Counted from the first letter of the stretch, positions 1 to 7,122 are shown. The stretch is DNA of 47,187 nt from a virus (IMGVR_UViG_3300023063_000004:1-47187); one strand, 5' to 3'. Notes: generated by a model from the sequence alone, not told the origin. Made by a program: numbers and translations.

Positions 1-404
1 CGGGCGGCATAGGCGGCGGCATCGGCGGCATAGGCGGCGGCATAGGCGGCATAGGCGGCGGCGGCGCGGGCGGCATAGGCGGCGGCATCCAATTCTTCGC
101 GAGTTGCCTCACCGTTTGCGAATCGTTCGGTAACATCCAAACAATCAGCAACGCGCTTATCGGTCGTTAAGTGCAATACTTGCCGAGCGCACCATACGGC
201 ATATAAGCGTATTTCACGGTCAGCGCCTTCGACCGCTCGCAAGCACCATAACGTGTCATCAAGGCCATTGCTTTCCAGTACCGTCAGCAAATTTAACGGC
301 TCATCGTCGCCACCCGTTTTGTTTAACGAGCGCAGCAATGTGTTCCAACCGGACGCGCAGGGTGAATGCTCGCGAATCTTGTTAAGCGTGGTTATTAGTT
401 TCAT
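1..404 (-). CDS. Alanine-rich repeat protein, N-terminal part (cut by window edge)
   Basis: The start codon at 404 follows a strong AAGGAG site. About 110 non-repetitive residues, including the stretch WCARQVLHL, lead into a run of Ala-Ala-(Tyr/Asp/Arg) units that reaches the window edge. The ORF resumes at 47187 and stops at 47111, so this is one gene crossing the circular junction. From memory, phage proteins of this build are often annotated as Imm5-like; function is unknown. It is the last gene of a unit driven by the promoter at 876-904 and overlaps the 401-610 gene by 4 bases. Confidence 0.8.
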   Translation of the reverse strand, partial: MKLITTLNKIREHSPCASGWNTLLRSLNKTGGDDEPLNLLTVLESNGLDDTLWCLRAVEGADREIRLYAVWCARQVLHLTTDKRVADCLDVTERFANGEATREELDAAAYAARAAAAYAAYAAAYAADAAAYAA

Positions 405-610
405 CTTGATGCGCTCCTTAGTGTATTTGCAATTAGGTCGATATCGTGCGAGACGTAACCTAGTTCAATTGCGGATTGATCAGTACCGATTTGCATGAGG
501 GAATTATCGAACGCCGTTTGTTCTTCCTCGCGCAGCGCTTCGACCGCTACGCCCAGATCCTCAAGTACCGTAATGATCTGGGCGATTCGCTTGCGTCGAT
601 CGGCGTTCAT
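401..610 (-). CDS. Hypothetical 69-residue phage protein
   Basis: Small acidic protein, probably helical. Its ATG overlaps the TGA of the gene upstream (607-843) in an ATGA arrangement, and its own end overlaps the start of the alanine-rich gene. This indicates translational coupling in a three-gene unit. No family was recognised. Confidence 0.7.
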   Translation of the reverse strand: MNADRRKRIAQIITVLEDLGVAVEALREEEQTAFDNSLMQIGTDQSAIELGYVSHDIDLIANTLRSASR

Positions 611-843
611 TTACGCATCTTCGCAAGAGCATTAATAGTCTCTAAATCAGCATTAGCAGACTTGATGTCCCTAATACGTGTTAAATGCTCTATTGCCGCA
701 TCTAGCAAAGCAACATTAGACAGATCCCCGAGTGCTGTTGTCCTATGTTCGCCAACGGTTAGCTCGTCAGTTTCCGCCCATAGTTCGGCGTCAATAGCAC
801 CGTCTGGTCGAAAACGAATGAAACCTTCTTTTATTCTTCGCAT
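607..843 (-). CDS. Hypothetical 78-residue phage protein
   Basis: First gene after the palindrome-containing promoter at 876-904. The start at 843 has GGAG eight bases upstream. The C-terminal half reads as a leucine/isoleucine-rich helix. Its TGA overlaps the ATG of the next gene by 4 bases. No recognisable domain; its place first behind an early-type promoter suggests a host-takeover or accessory role, which is inference only. Confidence 0.7.
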   Translation of the reverse strand: MRRIKEGFIRFRPDGAIDAELWAETDELTVGEHRTTALGDLSNVALLDAAIEHLTRIRDIKSANADLETINALAKMRK

Positions 844-875
844 ATCCGCTGCTCCGTTACGTTGTCCATGTCGTA

Positions 876-904
876 ACTATAAACCGTTATTAACGGTTTT
901 GCAA
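876..904 (-). promoter_or_regulatory. Sigma70-like promoter with a palindromic operator as spacer
   Basis: On the minus strand: -35 TTGCAA, a 17-bp spacer that is the palindrome AACCGTTAATAACGGTT (882-898), then -10 TATAGT. It would drive the genes starting at 843, 610 and 404. The palindrome overlaps the last codons and stop of the gene 890-1189. The same layout recurs at four other places in the window. Confidence 0.75.
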
Positions 905-1189
905 CATATGATCAATCCATGCGATACGGTACGTGCGCATGTTTGGTATCGGCATGTAGTCGTTATGACGGAATGCCCAATGGCGCAATGCGTGATTCCC
1001 TAGCGCATCACTGATGGCATTTTCAATCAGACACGACGCTTCGTATATTTCAAGCGTCTTAGCAGTAACACCGTTTGGCAGGGCATTGCAGACGTACACG
1101 CAAGTGCCGTTATCAATCATGACGCGCGCCTCCGTCAACGCTTCCCGTGTCGCATCGGTCTGCACAAATTTAACGTCTGGAAATTTCAT
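890..1189 (-). CDS. Hypothetical 99-residue phage protein
   Basis: The start at 1189 overlaps the stop of the upstream gene (ATGA) and has GGGGAG in reach. It contains a few cysteines but no clear metal-binding spacing. Its final codons and stop lie inside the operator palindrome of the following promoter, so gene end and control site share bases. Not recognised. Confidence 0.65.
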   Translation of the reverse strand: MKFPDVKFVQTDATREALTEARVMIDNGTCVYVCNALPNGVTAKTLEIYEASCLIENAISDALGNHALRHWAFRHNDYMPIPNMRTYRIAWIDHMLQNR

Positions 1190-1461
1190 ACCGTCACACT
1201 CCCCATCGTTATAGTACCCATGCCATCAATTTTGATCATGACGTGCTCACGCTCGCTTACGTCCCGGCTGTTAAGGACGGTACAAACGTTGTCCTCGAAC
1301 GTTACCGCGCCGCGACGTTTCTTTATGTCAGCAAATACGCTACACACGAGCATGTACTTCTCAGCCGGTACGTGAAGGATCGTTTGGAACCCGACAACAA
1401 CTGTTTTGCTACGCTCAATTTTGCACAGCTTGATCAAGGTGGAAACTTCGTGAAGGGTCAT
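1186..1461 (-). CDS. Hypothetical 91-residue phage protein
   Basis: The start at 1461 is preferred over 1491 because it makes the usual ATGA overlap with the zinc-finger gene upstream. The protein opens MTLHEVSTLIK; the same first codons reappear as a vestige at 1663-1695. The rest is probably mixed beta and ends in Met/Val/Gly-rich sequence. Not recognised. Confidence 0.6.
   Translation of the reverse strand: MTLHEVSTLIKLCKIERSKTVVVGFQTILHVPAEKYMLVCSVFADIKKRRGAVTFEDNVCTVLNSRDVSEREHVMIKIDGMGTITMGSVTV
1429..1461. repeat. Direct repeat R1, copy 1 (matches 1663-1695)
   Basis: 33 bp covering the first codons of the gene 1186-1461. It matches 1663-1695 at 31 of 33 positions by eye, including the start codon. 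This is part of a duplication that also produced the R2 repeats. Confidence 0.8.
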
Positions 1462-1652
1462 GATCCGAGCACCATTAGGCATTTTCGGCATACGTTACTA
1501 CCCGGTACTCTTAGCGATGCGCGCCAATCATGATTGCATTGCGGTTCCGACTTTACGCTAGTCGCACGCGCCGCTTTCTGTTCCTCTAGGAGCGCCTTAC
1601 GCCCATCGCGCCAACCGTTGTTATAGGCGTGCGCATAGTCACTTATTGGCAT
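1458..1652 (-). CDS. Small zinc-finger-like protein, 64 residues
   Basis: Preceded by AAGGTGAG at good spacing. The N-terminal half is charged and helical. The C-terminal half carries C-N-H-D-W followed by C-R-K-C, a short Cys/His plus CxxC zinc-binding pattern common in phage mini-proteins. A degraded second copy of this gene lies at 2244-2300. Function unknown; nucleic-acid or protein binding is possible. Confidence 0.65.
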   Translation of the reverse strand: MPISDYAHAYNNGWRDGRKALLEEQKAARATSVKSEPQCNHDWRASLRVPGSNVCRKCLMVLGS

Positions 1653-1669
1653 CTTTACTCACCTTGATC
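1568..1669. repeat. Direct repeat R2, copy 1 (matches 2244-2317)
   Basis: Covers the 5' half of the zinc-finger gene and its upstream region. Copy 2 at 2244-2317 has the same order of blocks, with two internal deletions removing codons of the zinc-finger gene. Confidence 0.75.
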
Positions 1670-1695
1670 AGAGTGGAAACTTCGTGAAGGGTCAT
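1639..1695 (-). pseudogene. Vestigial 18-codon chimera of two neighbouring genes
   Basis: An 18-codon reading frame whose first 11 codons copy the start of the gene 1186-1461 (MTLHEVSTLIK) and whose last eight codons (KVSKDANK) equal the C-terminus of the gene 2287-2550. It ends across the start of the zinc-finger gene at 1652. It reads as the scar of a deletion between duplicated genes, though a translated leader peptide is possible. Confidence 0.6.
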
Positions 1696-1700
1696 TTTGG

Positions 1701-1979
1701 CTACTCTGACGGGGCATAAAACTTGAAGTAATCCACAACGTGTATTGGTGAATCAATATTTTCCGATTTTTCGTCTACAACCAGATATAAGCCAAACGGT
1801 TCGAATCCAACCGATCCGCGCAAGCTATCCGTCTGAAACCATATCGTTTCATCGTAGCCATCCGTGACTATATGGTTTCTGCTATGCGGCAAAAGCCTGA
1901 AATGCCCAGGAACAACAAGATCCCCAGATTTCATGTCTATACCACGCTTTGTCACTGTTTCGAATACCCATTTCATCAT
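1701..1979 (-). CDS. Hypothetical 92-residue phage protein
   Basis: The start at 1979 (or Met two, 1976) follows AAGGATAC. The protein looks beta-rich. Its C-terminus, SPIHVVDYFKFYAP, resembles a motif in the gene 16641-17261 (NPIHVPDYYK) and in the tailspike (NPTITPDYYK). No known family recognised. Confidence 0.65.
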   Translation of the reverse strand: MMKWVFETVTKRGIDMKSGDLVVPGHFRLLPHSRNHIVTDGYDETIWFQTDSLRGSVGFEPFGLYLVVDEKSENIDSPIHVVDYFKFYAPSE

Positions 1980-2010
1980 GTATCCTTGCTCTGCGGAGTA
2001 TCAGTGATGA

Positions 2011-2187
2011 TTATTTAAAAGCTGTAACGCAAACAGCCTTGATGTTCGAATTGAGTTTTCGAGCTTCAATTGCTGCGTTCTCGCATGCCGCTTGATTTTT
2101 GTACTCTTGCTGAGAAAGAGCAACGGTCTGAATTCCATAGCCCCCTGTTGACTGAAAAAGCAAAATAAGAATAGTCGCAATATTCAT
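2011..2187 (-). CDS. Small secreted protein with signal peptide, 58 residues
   Basis: An ATG at 2187 follows a good GAGGTG site. The first 16 or so residues (MNIATILILLFQSTGG) form a hydrophobic signal-type segment. The mature part is Gln/Ala/Asn-rich with two cysteines (positions 36 and 53) that could form a disulfide, so the product is probably periplasmic. Periplasmic phage proteins of this size sometimes act in lysis timing or superinfection exclusion, but nothing here proves it. Confidence 0.7.
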   Translation of the reverse strand: MNIATILILLFQSTGGYGIQTVALSQQEYKNQAACENAAIEARKLNSNIKAVCVTAFK

Positions 2188-2243
2188 AATTACACCTCTT
2201 GTTTAAAGATTACTAAAGGATCGCTACTACCACACGCTCTGCT

Positions 2244-2300
2244 GCGCGGCTTTCTGTTCCTCTAGGAACGCCAACCGTTGTTATAGTTACTTATTGGCAT
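2244..2300 (-). pseudogene. Degraded copy of the zinc-finger gene (repeat R2, copy 2)
   Basis: Starts like the gene at 1652 (MPIS, then YNNGWR) but has lost two blocks and reaches TAG after 12 codons at 2262. Similarity at DNA level continues to about 2244. The stretch 2188-2286 holds no other gene. Confidence 0.65.
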
Positions 2301-2550
2301 CTTTGCTCACCTTGAGCAATGCGGCAACGGCTTCGACGGATGGGCCGCTAAATGTCACTTCGACATCACCGATGCGCTGATGAATCGCGTGGGTATTTTT
2401 GCGAGCTAGTTTCCAACCGTAATAAACGTTGTCGTATCCGCTATGGTCGTAACCATCGGCAATAGATGAACGACATACTGTCAGCAGTTCCGCATCGCAC
2501 CGTACCGCGAATGCGTATTGACGTTCAAACTCATCGCGAAGGTCGTTCAT
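2287..2550 (-). CDS. Hypothetical 87-residue phage protein
   Basis: The start at 2550 is chosen for its ATGA overlap with the upstream gene and the GGTGAAGG sequence before it; an upstream ATG at 2580 is less likely. It ends LLKVSKDANK, the same tail seen in the vestige at 1639-1695. The C-terminus overlaps the start of the degraded zinc-finger copy. Not recognised. Confidence 0.65.
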   Translation of the reverse strand: MNDLRDEFERQYAFAVRCDAELLTVCRSSIADGYDHSGYDNVYYGWKLARKNTHAIHQRIGDVEVTFSGPSVEAVAALLKVSKDANK

Positions 2551-2996
2551 ACCTTCACCATACGCGGACGGATGCACCAATTGACCGTATAGCTACCCAT
2601 TGCCAATTTACCGGGGATGGGTGATGTTTCGGATGTGACGACTAGGCCCAATTCGTCCGCCTCGGACATGAGCATGCTGAAGCGCCGGGTAAATATGCGA
2701 AGTGCTTCTTCCGTTGCATCAGCATGCGGCACATACGTATCGTTCATCACCTCAATAATGCGATCGGCCCACGCGTCAAAAGCGGCTGTAGTTTGCGGCT
2801 GATCGGCAAATGTATTATTCAATTTTGCTTCCACCGCCTGCGCTTCCCGATACGTCATAAACGCTATATTACGCAATGCTTCGTAACGACGTGCTGTAGC
2901 ACGGGCGTCGGTTAGTACGCTGATGCGATGATCACATTCGCCTTCTTCGTGCGCAATAGCCAATGCCTCATCAATCCGTTTTACCAAGTCGCTCAT
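2547..2996 (-). CDS. Hypothetical 149-residue, mostly helical phage protein
   Basis: The start at 2996 lies 10 bases behind AAAGGA; the longer frame from 3071 overlaps the upstream gene too far. The first 120 residues are charged and probably helical. The C-terminal part contains IPGKLAMGSYTV; the string IPGKLAM recurs in the gene 5317-5730. It overlaps neighbours by 26 and 4 bases. Function unknown. Confidence 0.65.
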   Translation of the reverse strand: MSDLVKRIDEALAIAHEEGECDHRISVLTDARATARRYEALRNIAFMTYREAQAVEAKLNNTFADQPQTTAAFDAWADRIIEVMNDTYVPHADATEEALRIFTRRFSMLMSEADELGLVVTSETSPIPGKLAMGSYTVNWCIRPRMVKV

Positions 2997-3174
2997 AATC
3001 TTTAATCCTTTGTCTAAATGTTTCGTCGGTTTCCTCGTACCACTTGTATCTATCAGACCATACGTACCCATCTTTCGGGAATGGCGATACGTCGCGTACG
3101 TAAACTTTGTATGTCGCTACAATCATTCCGTCATCGGCGTACATACGACTTAGCCGTAACAGTTCGTTGCCCAT
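2971..3174 (-). CDS. Hypothetical 67-residue phage protein
   Basis: Tyr/Asp/Lys-rich small protein in the same overlapping series. The start may be 3174 or the internal ATG at 3144, which comes just after the upstream stop; neither has a strong ribosome site. No family recognised. Confidence 0.55.
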   Translation of the reverse strand: MGNELLRLSRMYADDGMIVATYKVYVRDVSPFPKDGYVWSDRYKWYEETDETFRQRIKDYERLGKTD

Positions 3175-3473
3175 TCGTACGCATGCTCGACGGCATCCGC
3201 CAATGACACTTTAGCTAGCGTTTCCGTAACGACACGGTATTGCATCAATTCGCCTGAGAACCCATCGCCGTCTTTCCAAATTTTCCACACACCGTAATAC
3301 ATCGATGCTTCCAAGCCGCCCGCGATAAGTCCGGCGCGCAATGAGTCGTCATCAAATTGTGACTCATCAACTTCGGCAAGTACCGCATCGACGGGGCACA
3401 TGCTTTTTGGTGGCGTACGTTCCAGAATGCCAAAATCTAAAATATCACCCGTGCTAAGTCGCTTATGGTCCAT
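3150..3473 (-). CDS. Hypothetical 107-residue phage protein
   Basis: First gene behind the promoter at 3501-3529, with AGGGGT eight bases before the ATG at 3473. Acidic, with a Trp/Tyr-rich central part. It leads a run of overlapping small genes (3473 down to 2287). Not recognised. Confidence 0.7.
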   Translation of the reverse strand: MDHKRLSTGDILDFGILERTPPKSMCPVDAVLAEVDESQFDDDSLRAGLIAGGLEASMYYGVWKIWKDGDGFSGELMQYRVVTETLAKVSLADAVEHAYEWATNCYG

Positions 3474-3500
3474 GGTCGTTACCCCTGTTAAGTTACGGCA

Positions 3501-3529
3501 ATACTGAACCGTTAATAACGGTTTGTCAA
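3501..3529 (-). promoter_or_regulatory. Promoter with perfect TTGACA and palindromic operator spacer
   Basis: Minus strand: -35 TTGACA, 17-bp spacer AACCGTTATTAACGGTT (3507-3523), -10 CAGTAT. The TGA stop of the terminase large subunit gene (3526-3528) is part of the -35 hexamer. Transcription would start just downstream and serve the genes from 3473 onward. Confidence 0.75.
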
Positions 3530-5145
3530 CCGAACAGCGATTGTTTCTTACGTTCCTCAGGCGAAAATAAGATCATTACAGCGTCGCCTAGGTTAGGGGA
3601 ACGCACGCCATCGGGCGACTTGTCAACTATCACTTTGCCAGTCGTCTCGATGCTGTACGTTGGTTGCGATAGCTCCGACATCAATTTCATCCGCGTTTCG
3701 GCCGGGATGCTTTCGCTAATACTGATCAATTCATCGGGCGATATGACTAAGCCGTCATGTAACGCACGGTGCGTCTTTTCGAACCGCGTACGCAATGCCC
3801 ACCATGCCTGCGCCTTAGCGTTTTTAAAGAAGTCCTCATTCTTGCGCGCACCGACGCCTTTATCGTCACCCTTAAAAATTAACTGTTCCGGATCGACCAC
3901 TGCGCCAGATCCGCGAAACGGTACGAACTCACGGCGCGATCCTTGACGATTCTCACGGGCGTTAATTTGCGCCGCATCGCCCCGTACCCCCGCACCTAGT
4001 CCGTCCGAGTCGAACCGGCAACGCGGTACACCGTGCATATCGCATAACGTAAAGGCTTTTTCGGTCGTATTAAAAATATGTGAACCTTGACCGCTCCACG
4101 CTTCGATATGCGCAAGTTCAATGCCGTGCGCATATCCCCAGGCGTTTAAGTCGATCCCTTCGTCAGCAACGTCTAATGCAGATCGCTTGTTACCGCTCGG
4201 AATGATGCCTAGCTTCCGCGCCGCACCGAATGCGCTAGTCACCCATGCACCGGGGATCAAGATGCCCGCCTTAGACGCGCTATAGTCTAGGTCGATCTCT
4301 TGCGCTACGATCAACGGGTTAGTGTTGGCCAACTGTGCCTGATACCACTTGTCATCTTTACGCGGATCGTCCTGCCAACGGAATGTAAAGATACGTTCGG
4401 CTGGCCAGCTATGCCGCTTCACCGCGAATGGGTTGTCCGTACCGTTCACCGATGAGATATCGATACGGCATGACGTATTTTGCGATAGGGCAGCGTCGAC
4501 CAATTGTGCGCGCTCAAGGAATGCGGATTCATCAACGCCATACATTGATGTCCGCCCACCACGTCCAATATTGTCGCCCGCCTCACCTCGGATGATTGCG
4601 CCAGTCTCGGGGATCGTGATAATCATCGACACGTCGCACTTACGATTCTCTGCGATCCATCCGCCTCGGAACTCCTTTGGCACGTGGATGAGGAACTGTC
4701 GCAACTTATAAAATATGCAATCAGGATCGCCCGTACGATCGACAAGTATCTCCTTACGCGATCCGAACCCGGCCGTAAAGCCCTCATGGTGCAATGCGAG
4801 CGTACCGAACAACGACACGAGCATCCACGTTAGGCCCATGTCGCGCGACTTGTCCGATAGGCCAAATTCTTTCGCTTTCCACCGGTCAAGCACCCATTGT
4901 AAAAACTCGCGCTGACGGGGAAATAGTATTAACGGTATCAGTGCGGGTTGTGGCGTACCGACATTTCTAGGATCGAACGTAACACCGTAATCTTCGATAA
5001 AATCGATAGGGTTCGCTTTGTAATGTGCTTTTAGCAGCGGGATAATTTCAGGTTTTTCACGTACGCGGCGGATACGTTCGAGCCTCCACCGGAATATAGC
5101 GGGATAGTCTGGATTTTTAAAGTCGTGCGGTCTGTCATACGGCAT
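3526..5145 (-). CDS. terL: Terminase large subunit
   Basis: 539 residues. The ATPase half shows a Walker A-like KSRDMGLTW (99-107), a Walker B YGVDES (202-207) and a coupling segment SSVNG near 231. The nuclease half shows acidic residues in the expected order: D325 (ALDVADEG), D379/D381 (CRFDSDGLG) and D521 (NLGDAV). It pumps DNA into the prohead and cuts it. An intrinsic terminator ends just 3 bases upstream of the ATG, leaving no clear ribosome site. No upstream in-frame start is available because of a stop. Confidence 0.92.
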   Translation of the reverse strand: MPYDRPHDFKNPDYPAIFRWRLERIRRVREKPEIIPLLKAHYKANPIDFIEDYGVTFDPRNVGTPQPALIPLILFPRQREFLQWVLDRWKAKEFGLSDKSRDMGLTWMLVSLFGTLALHHEGFTAGFGSRKEILVDRTGDPDCIFYKLRQFLIHVPKEFRGGWIAENRKCDVSMIITIPETGAIIRGEAGDNIGRGGRTSMYGVDESAFLERAQLVDAALSQNTSCRIDISSVNGTDNPFAVKRHSWPAERIFTFRWQDDPRKDDKWYQAQLANTNPLIVAQEIDLDYSASKAGILIPGAWVTSAFGAARKLGIIPSGNKRSALDVADEGIDLNAWGYAHGIELAHIEAWSGQGSHIFNTTEKAFTLCDMHGVPRCRFDSDGLGAGVRGDAAQINARENRQGSRREFVPFRGSGAVVDPEQLIFKGDDKGVGARKNEDFFKNAKAQAWWALRTRFEKTHRALHDGLVISPDELISISESIPAETRMKLMSELSQPTYSIETTGKVIVDKSPDGVRSPNLGDAVMILFSPEERKKQSLFG

Positions 5146-5148
5146 AGC

Positions 5149-5175
5149 AAAAGGCCCAGGTGTCTAGTCTGGGCC
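5149..5175 (-). terminator. Intrinsic terminator directly before terL
   Basis: Minus strand: GGCCCAG, loop, CTGGGCC, then TTTTGC and the ATG of terL. It would end transcripts from the 6764-5189 genes, or hide the ribosome site of terL, unless read through. Confidence 0.8.
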
Positions 5176-5188
5176 ATTGTAACGGACG

Positions 5189-5320
5189 CTACTTAGAGTT
5201 GCGACTTAGCATGCTCTCATACGCTTCTTTAGGAGTTGTGCCGCGCCCTATGTCTCGTAGGTATTCGTGCGTACACCACCAACAACCGAACCTAAACCGT
5301 ATACGCGCGCGCTTTGTCAT
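5189..5320 (-). CDS. Small CxxC protein, 43 residues
   Basis: Its ATG overlaps the TGA of the gene upstream (CCATGA). Basic N-terminus followed by FGCWWCTHEY, a CxxC centred on two tryptophans, then a short helical tail. Likely coupled to its upstream neighbour. Function unknown. Confidence 0.65.
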   Translation of the reverse strand: MTKRARIRFRFGCWWCTHEYLRDIGRGTTPKEAYESMLSRNSK

Positions 5321-5730
5321 GGGAGTGTAATAGGCACCGCAAGGTGCTCCACCGTGACGCCCGGTATCGGTATGTCGGCATGCTCTTTCGCAAGCGCTTC
5401 GGTATCGAACACCATGGCCAATTTGCCCGGTATCGATCCTAGTGCATCACTCGAACTGATGTTGACGTATTTAACCGTGGGAGCAGGTTCGGTCATAAAT
5501 AGGTCGAACGACGATTCAGGCTTACCCGTGGTTGGCATAAATCCGCGCAGATCGTACATTAAAAATGGGTCCGCCGTATCGCCACTACCAACCGCGACAA
5601 TCATCTTGTCGGCAAAGTAGGGATGCAGGCTACGCCTGCTCAGATCGTGCGCAAGGATCTGAGCAGGTCGGCCGTCACGCGTCACGATCGGATCGCCAGC
5701 AATAGCGCGCTCAAGGTTGAACGGTTTCAT
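5317..5730 (-). CDS. MKPFNLE-type phage protein, copy 2 (137 residues)
   Basis: The start at 5730 overlaps the stop of the upstream gene and follows GGAG. It opens MKPFNLERAIAGDPIVTRDGR, a beginning shared with the segment starting at 6089, so two paralogues stand in tandem. From memory, proteins starting this way are widespread small phage proteins of unknown role. It also contains IPGKLAM, found in the gene 2547-2996. Confidence 0.7.
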   Translation of the reverse strand: MKPFNLERAIAGDPIVTRDGRPAQILAHDLSRRSLHPYFADKMIVAVGSGDTADPFLMYDLRGFMPTTGKPESSFDLFMTEPAPTVKYVNISSSDALGSIPGKLAMVFDTEALAKEHADIPIPGVTVEHLAVPITLP

Positions 5731-6764
5731 TCTTCGATCTCCGTCCAAGACTCGCTGAGAAGCATAACGGGTACTGCGCCCGGCATGGTGAACGGCGATG
5801 GATACGATGGCATGATCGTTTCGTGCTCGCGCCGCCATACAGCATGCCCGTCGGAATACAAATACACCTTCGCTCTAACCTTGACCGTTTTCATCACTAG
5901 GTCCGCATTGTGCGGCACCGCACCGGCTTGCCCATTAGCAGTGTAATGCGACACGCGGTCATTGCCTGCCAACTGTACAAGCAGGGGCAATTTAAATCGC
6001 TCATCGTACGCAACGAATCGGACCGTCTGACCGCCGCGCGTAACGGCCGCTTTGCCTGCTTTAAATGCTTCGAGATTGAATGGTTTCATTTTTGGTTCCG
6101 GTAGGGGAGGGGTTGCGATGCAACGGCAGTTGATACTGTTAAATACCGACCATTCGGCGGGACTAATGCCCCAGGGACGCGTACGAGTCACCGACCGATT
6201 CGCCTTGTCGTGCGATATCCATGCTTCAGCGCTTGCCCGTGACGCAAATTGAAATGGCTCGTTTGGCTGTAGCTGATCCATAACCGTTCGCCCGACACGA
6301 TCGATGACGTAAAAATACGCATCATTTTGAGCAATATTGAACGGCGGTAAGAGATATTGCGTAGCGGGCATATATCCCCACGAACTTCCAAAGCCATCGC
6401 TCCACGCATATTCGCGCGGCGATGAAAGCGGTATAGTCGTAAAGTCCTTATACGACGTAACGATTGGCATGTAGTGCGCCGCAATGTACTCGTGGGCATG
6501 ACTGACAAGTGCAAAACGTTCTGGACGCTTGACACCGATGTACGCGATACAAAACATGCCGCCCGAATCGTGAACAATAACAATATCAGCATGTGCCGTT
6601 GCAATTTCATGGCCTGAAACTAGCGCCCATCGTTCGGCTAGTTCTTTCGAGGAAAAGCGTAGAGCATGCCCCGTATGGTGTTGTAACGGAATACGATCCC
6701 CATCAATTAAAATCCAGGGCCGTGGCGTACGTGAACCATCTTGATATGCGGATAATTTCATCAT
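5727..6764 (-). CDS. 345-residue fusion: duplicated domain plus MKPFNLE-type domain
   Basis: The start at 6764 follows AAAGGAAC. Residues 1-225 contain two related units, each a VID/LID strand ending in an aromatic-Ser-Ala/Glu-Trp helix (ALRFSSKELAERW and FQFASRASAEAW). Without any stop, the frame then enters an MKPFNLE domain at residue 226, whose ATG at 6089 has only a weak site. So this is either a true fusion, or two proteins from one frame with an internal start. Its paralogue follows at 5730. Role unknown. Confidence 0.7.
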   Translation of the reverse strand: MMKLSAYQDGSRTPRPWILIDGDRIPLQHHTGHALRFSSKELAERWALVSGHEIATAHADIVIVHDSGGMFCIAYIGVKRPERFALVSHAHEYIAAHYMPIVTSYKDFTTIPLSSPREYAWSDGFGSSWGYMPATQYLLPPFNIAQNDAYFYVIDRVGRTVMDQLQPNEPFQFASRASAEAWISHDKANRSVTRTRPWGISPAEWSVFNSINCRCIATPPLPEPKMKPFNLEAFKAGKAAVTRGGQTVRFVAYDERFKLPLLVQLAGNDRVSHYTANGQAGAVPHNADLVMKTVKVRAKVYLYSDGHAVWRREHETIMPSYPSPFTMPGAVPVMLLSESWTEIEE

Positions 6765-6789
6765 TGTTCCTTTAGCTATTCACGGTGCG

Positions 6790-6818
6790 ATCCTAAAGTA
6801 TTATTAACGGTTCGTCAA
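6790..6818 (-). promoter_or_regulatory. Promoter with half-degenerate operator spacer
   Basis: Minus strand: -35 TTGACG, 17-bp spacer AACCGTTAATAATACTT (6796-6812; left half intact, right half diverged), -10 TAGGAT. It would drive the gene starting at 6764 and followers. Loss of one half-site predicts weaker repression than at the perfect copies. Confidence 0.65.
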
Positions 6819-6822
6819 GTAC

Positions 6823-6855
6823 AAAAAGAAACGCCCTACACAAGGCAGGGCGTTT
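6823..6855 (-). terminator. Strong intrinsic terminator after the tailspike operon
   Basis: Minus strand: AAACGCCCT, 9-base loop, AGGGCGTTT, then CTTTTT. It ends transcription from the 7701-6879 genes just before the promoter at 6790-6818. Confidence 0.9.
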
Positions 6856-6878
6856 GGGTACTACCGGATCACCTCCCC

Positions 6879-7106
6879 TCAGAGTTTGGATTCGACGGCG
6901 GATACGGCCGCATGGAAATTATCGACAACCCATCGTTCACCCGATGCGAGCGCTGCAACGATGCGCTCCACAAGGTCAACATGATCGGCTGGCACGAGTA
7001 CCGCGTTACCGGCCGGGTAGGTAGCGTCGGTCGTTGCGGTATCTTCAGTCGTCTTATCGGCTGTACCTGCGGCGGCATCCGCTGCTGCTTGTTCTTCTGG
7101 CGTCAT
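6879..7106 (-). CDS. Hypothetical 75-residue phage protein
   Basis: Start follows AAAGGACC. The N-terminal third is Ala/Thr/Asp-rich and probably disordered; the C-terminal part is a helix rich in Val and Ala. It is the last gene before a strong terminator, downstream of the tailspike. Not recognised. Confidence 0.7.
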   Translation of the reverse strand: MTPEEQAAADAAAGTADKTTEDTATTDATYPAGNAVLVPADHVDLVERIVAALASGERWVVDNFHAAVSAVESKL

Positions 7107-7122
7107 GGTTGGTCCTTTCTCA

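Noticed and set aside
1-93. GGC-rich sequence at both window ends as terminal or inverted repeats of a linear genome
   Set aside because: Both ends read as one Ala-rich coding frame in the same orientation; the resemblance is due to codon repeats, not a defined terminal repeat.
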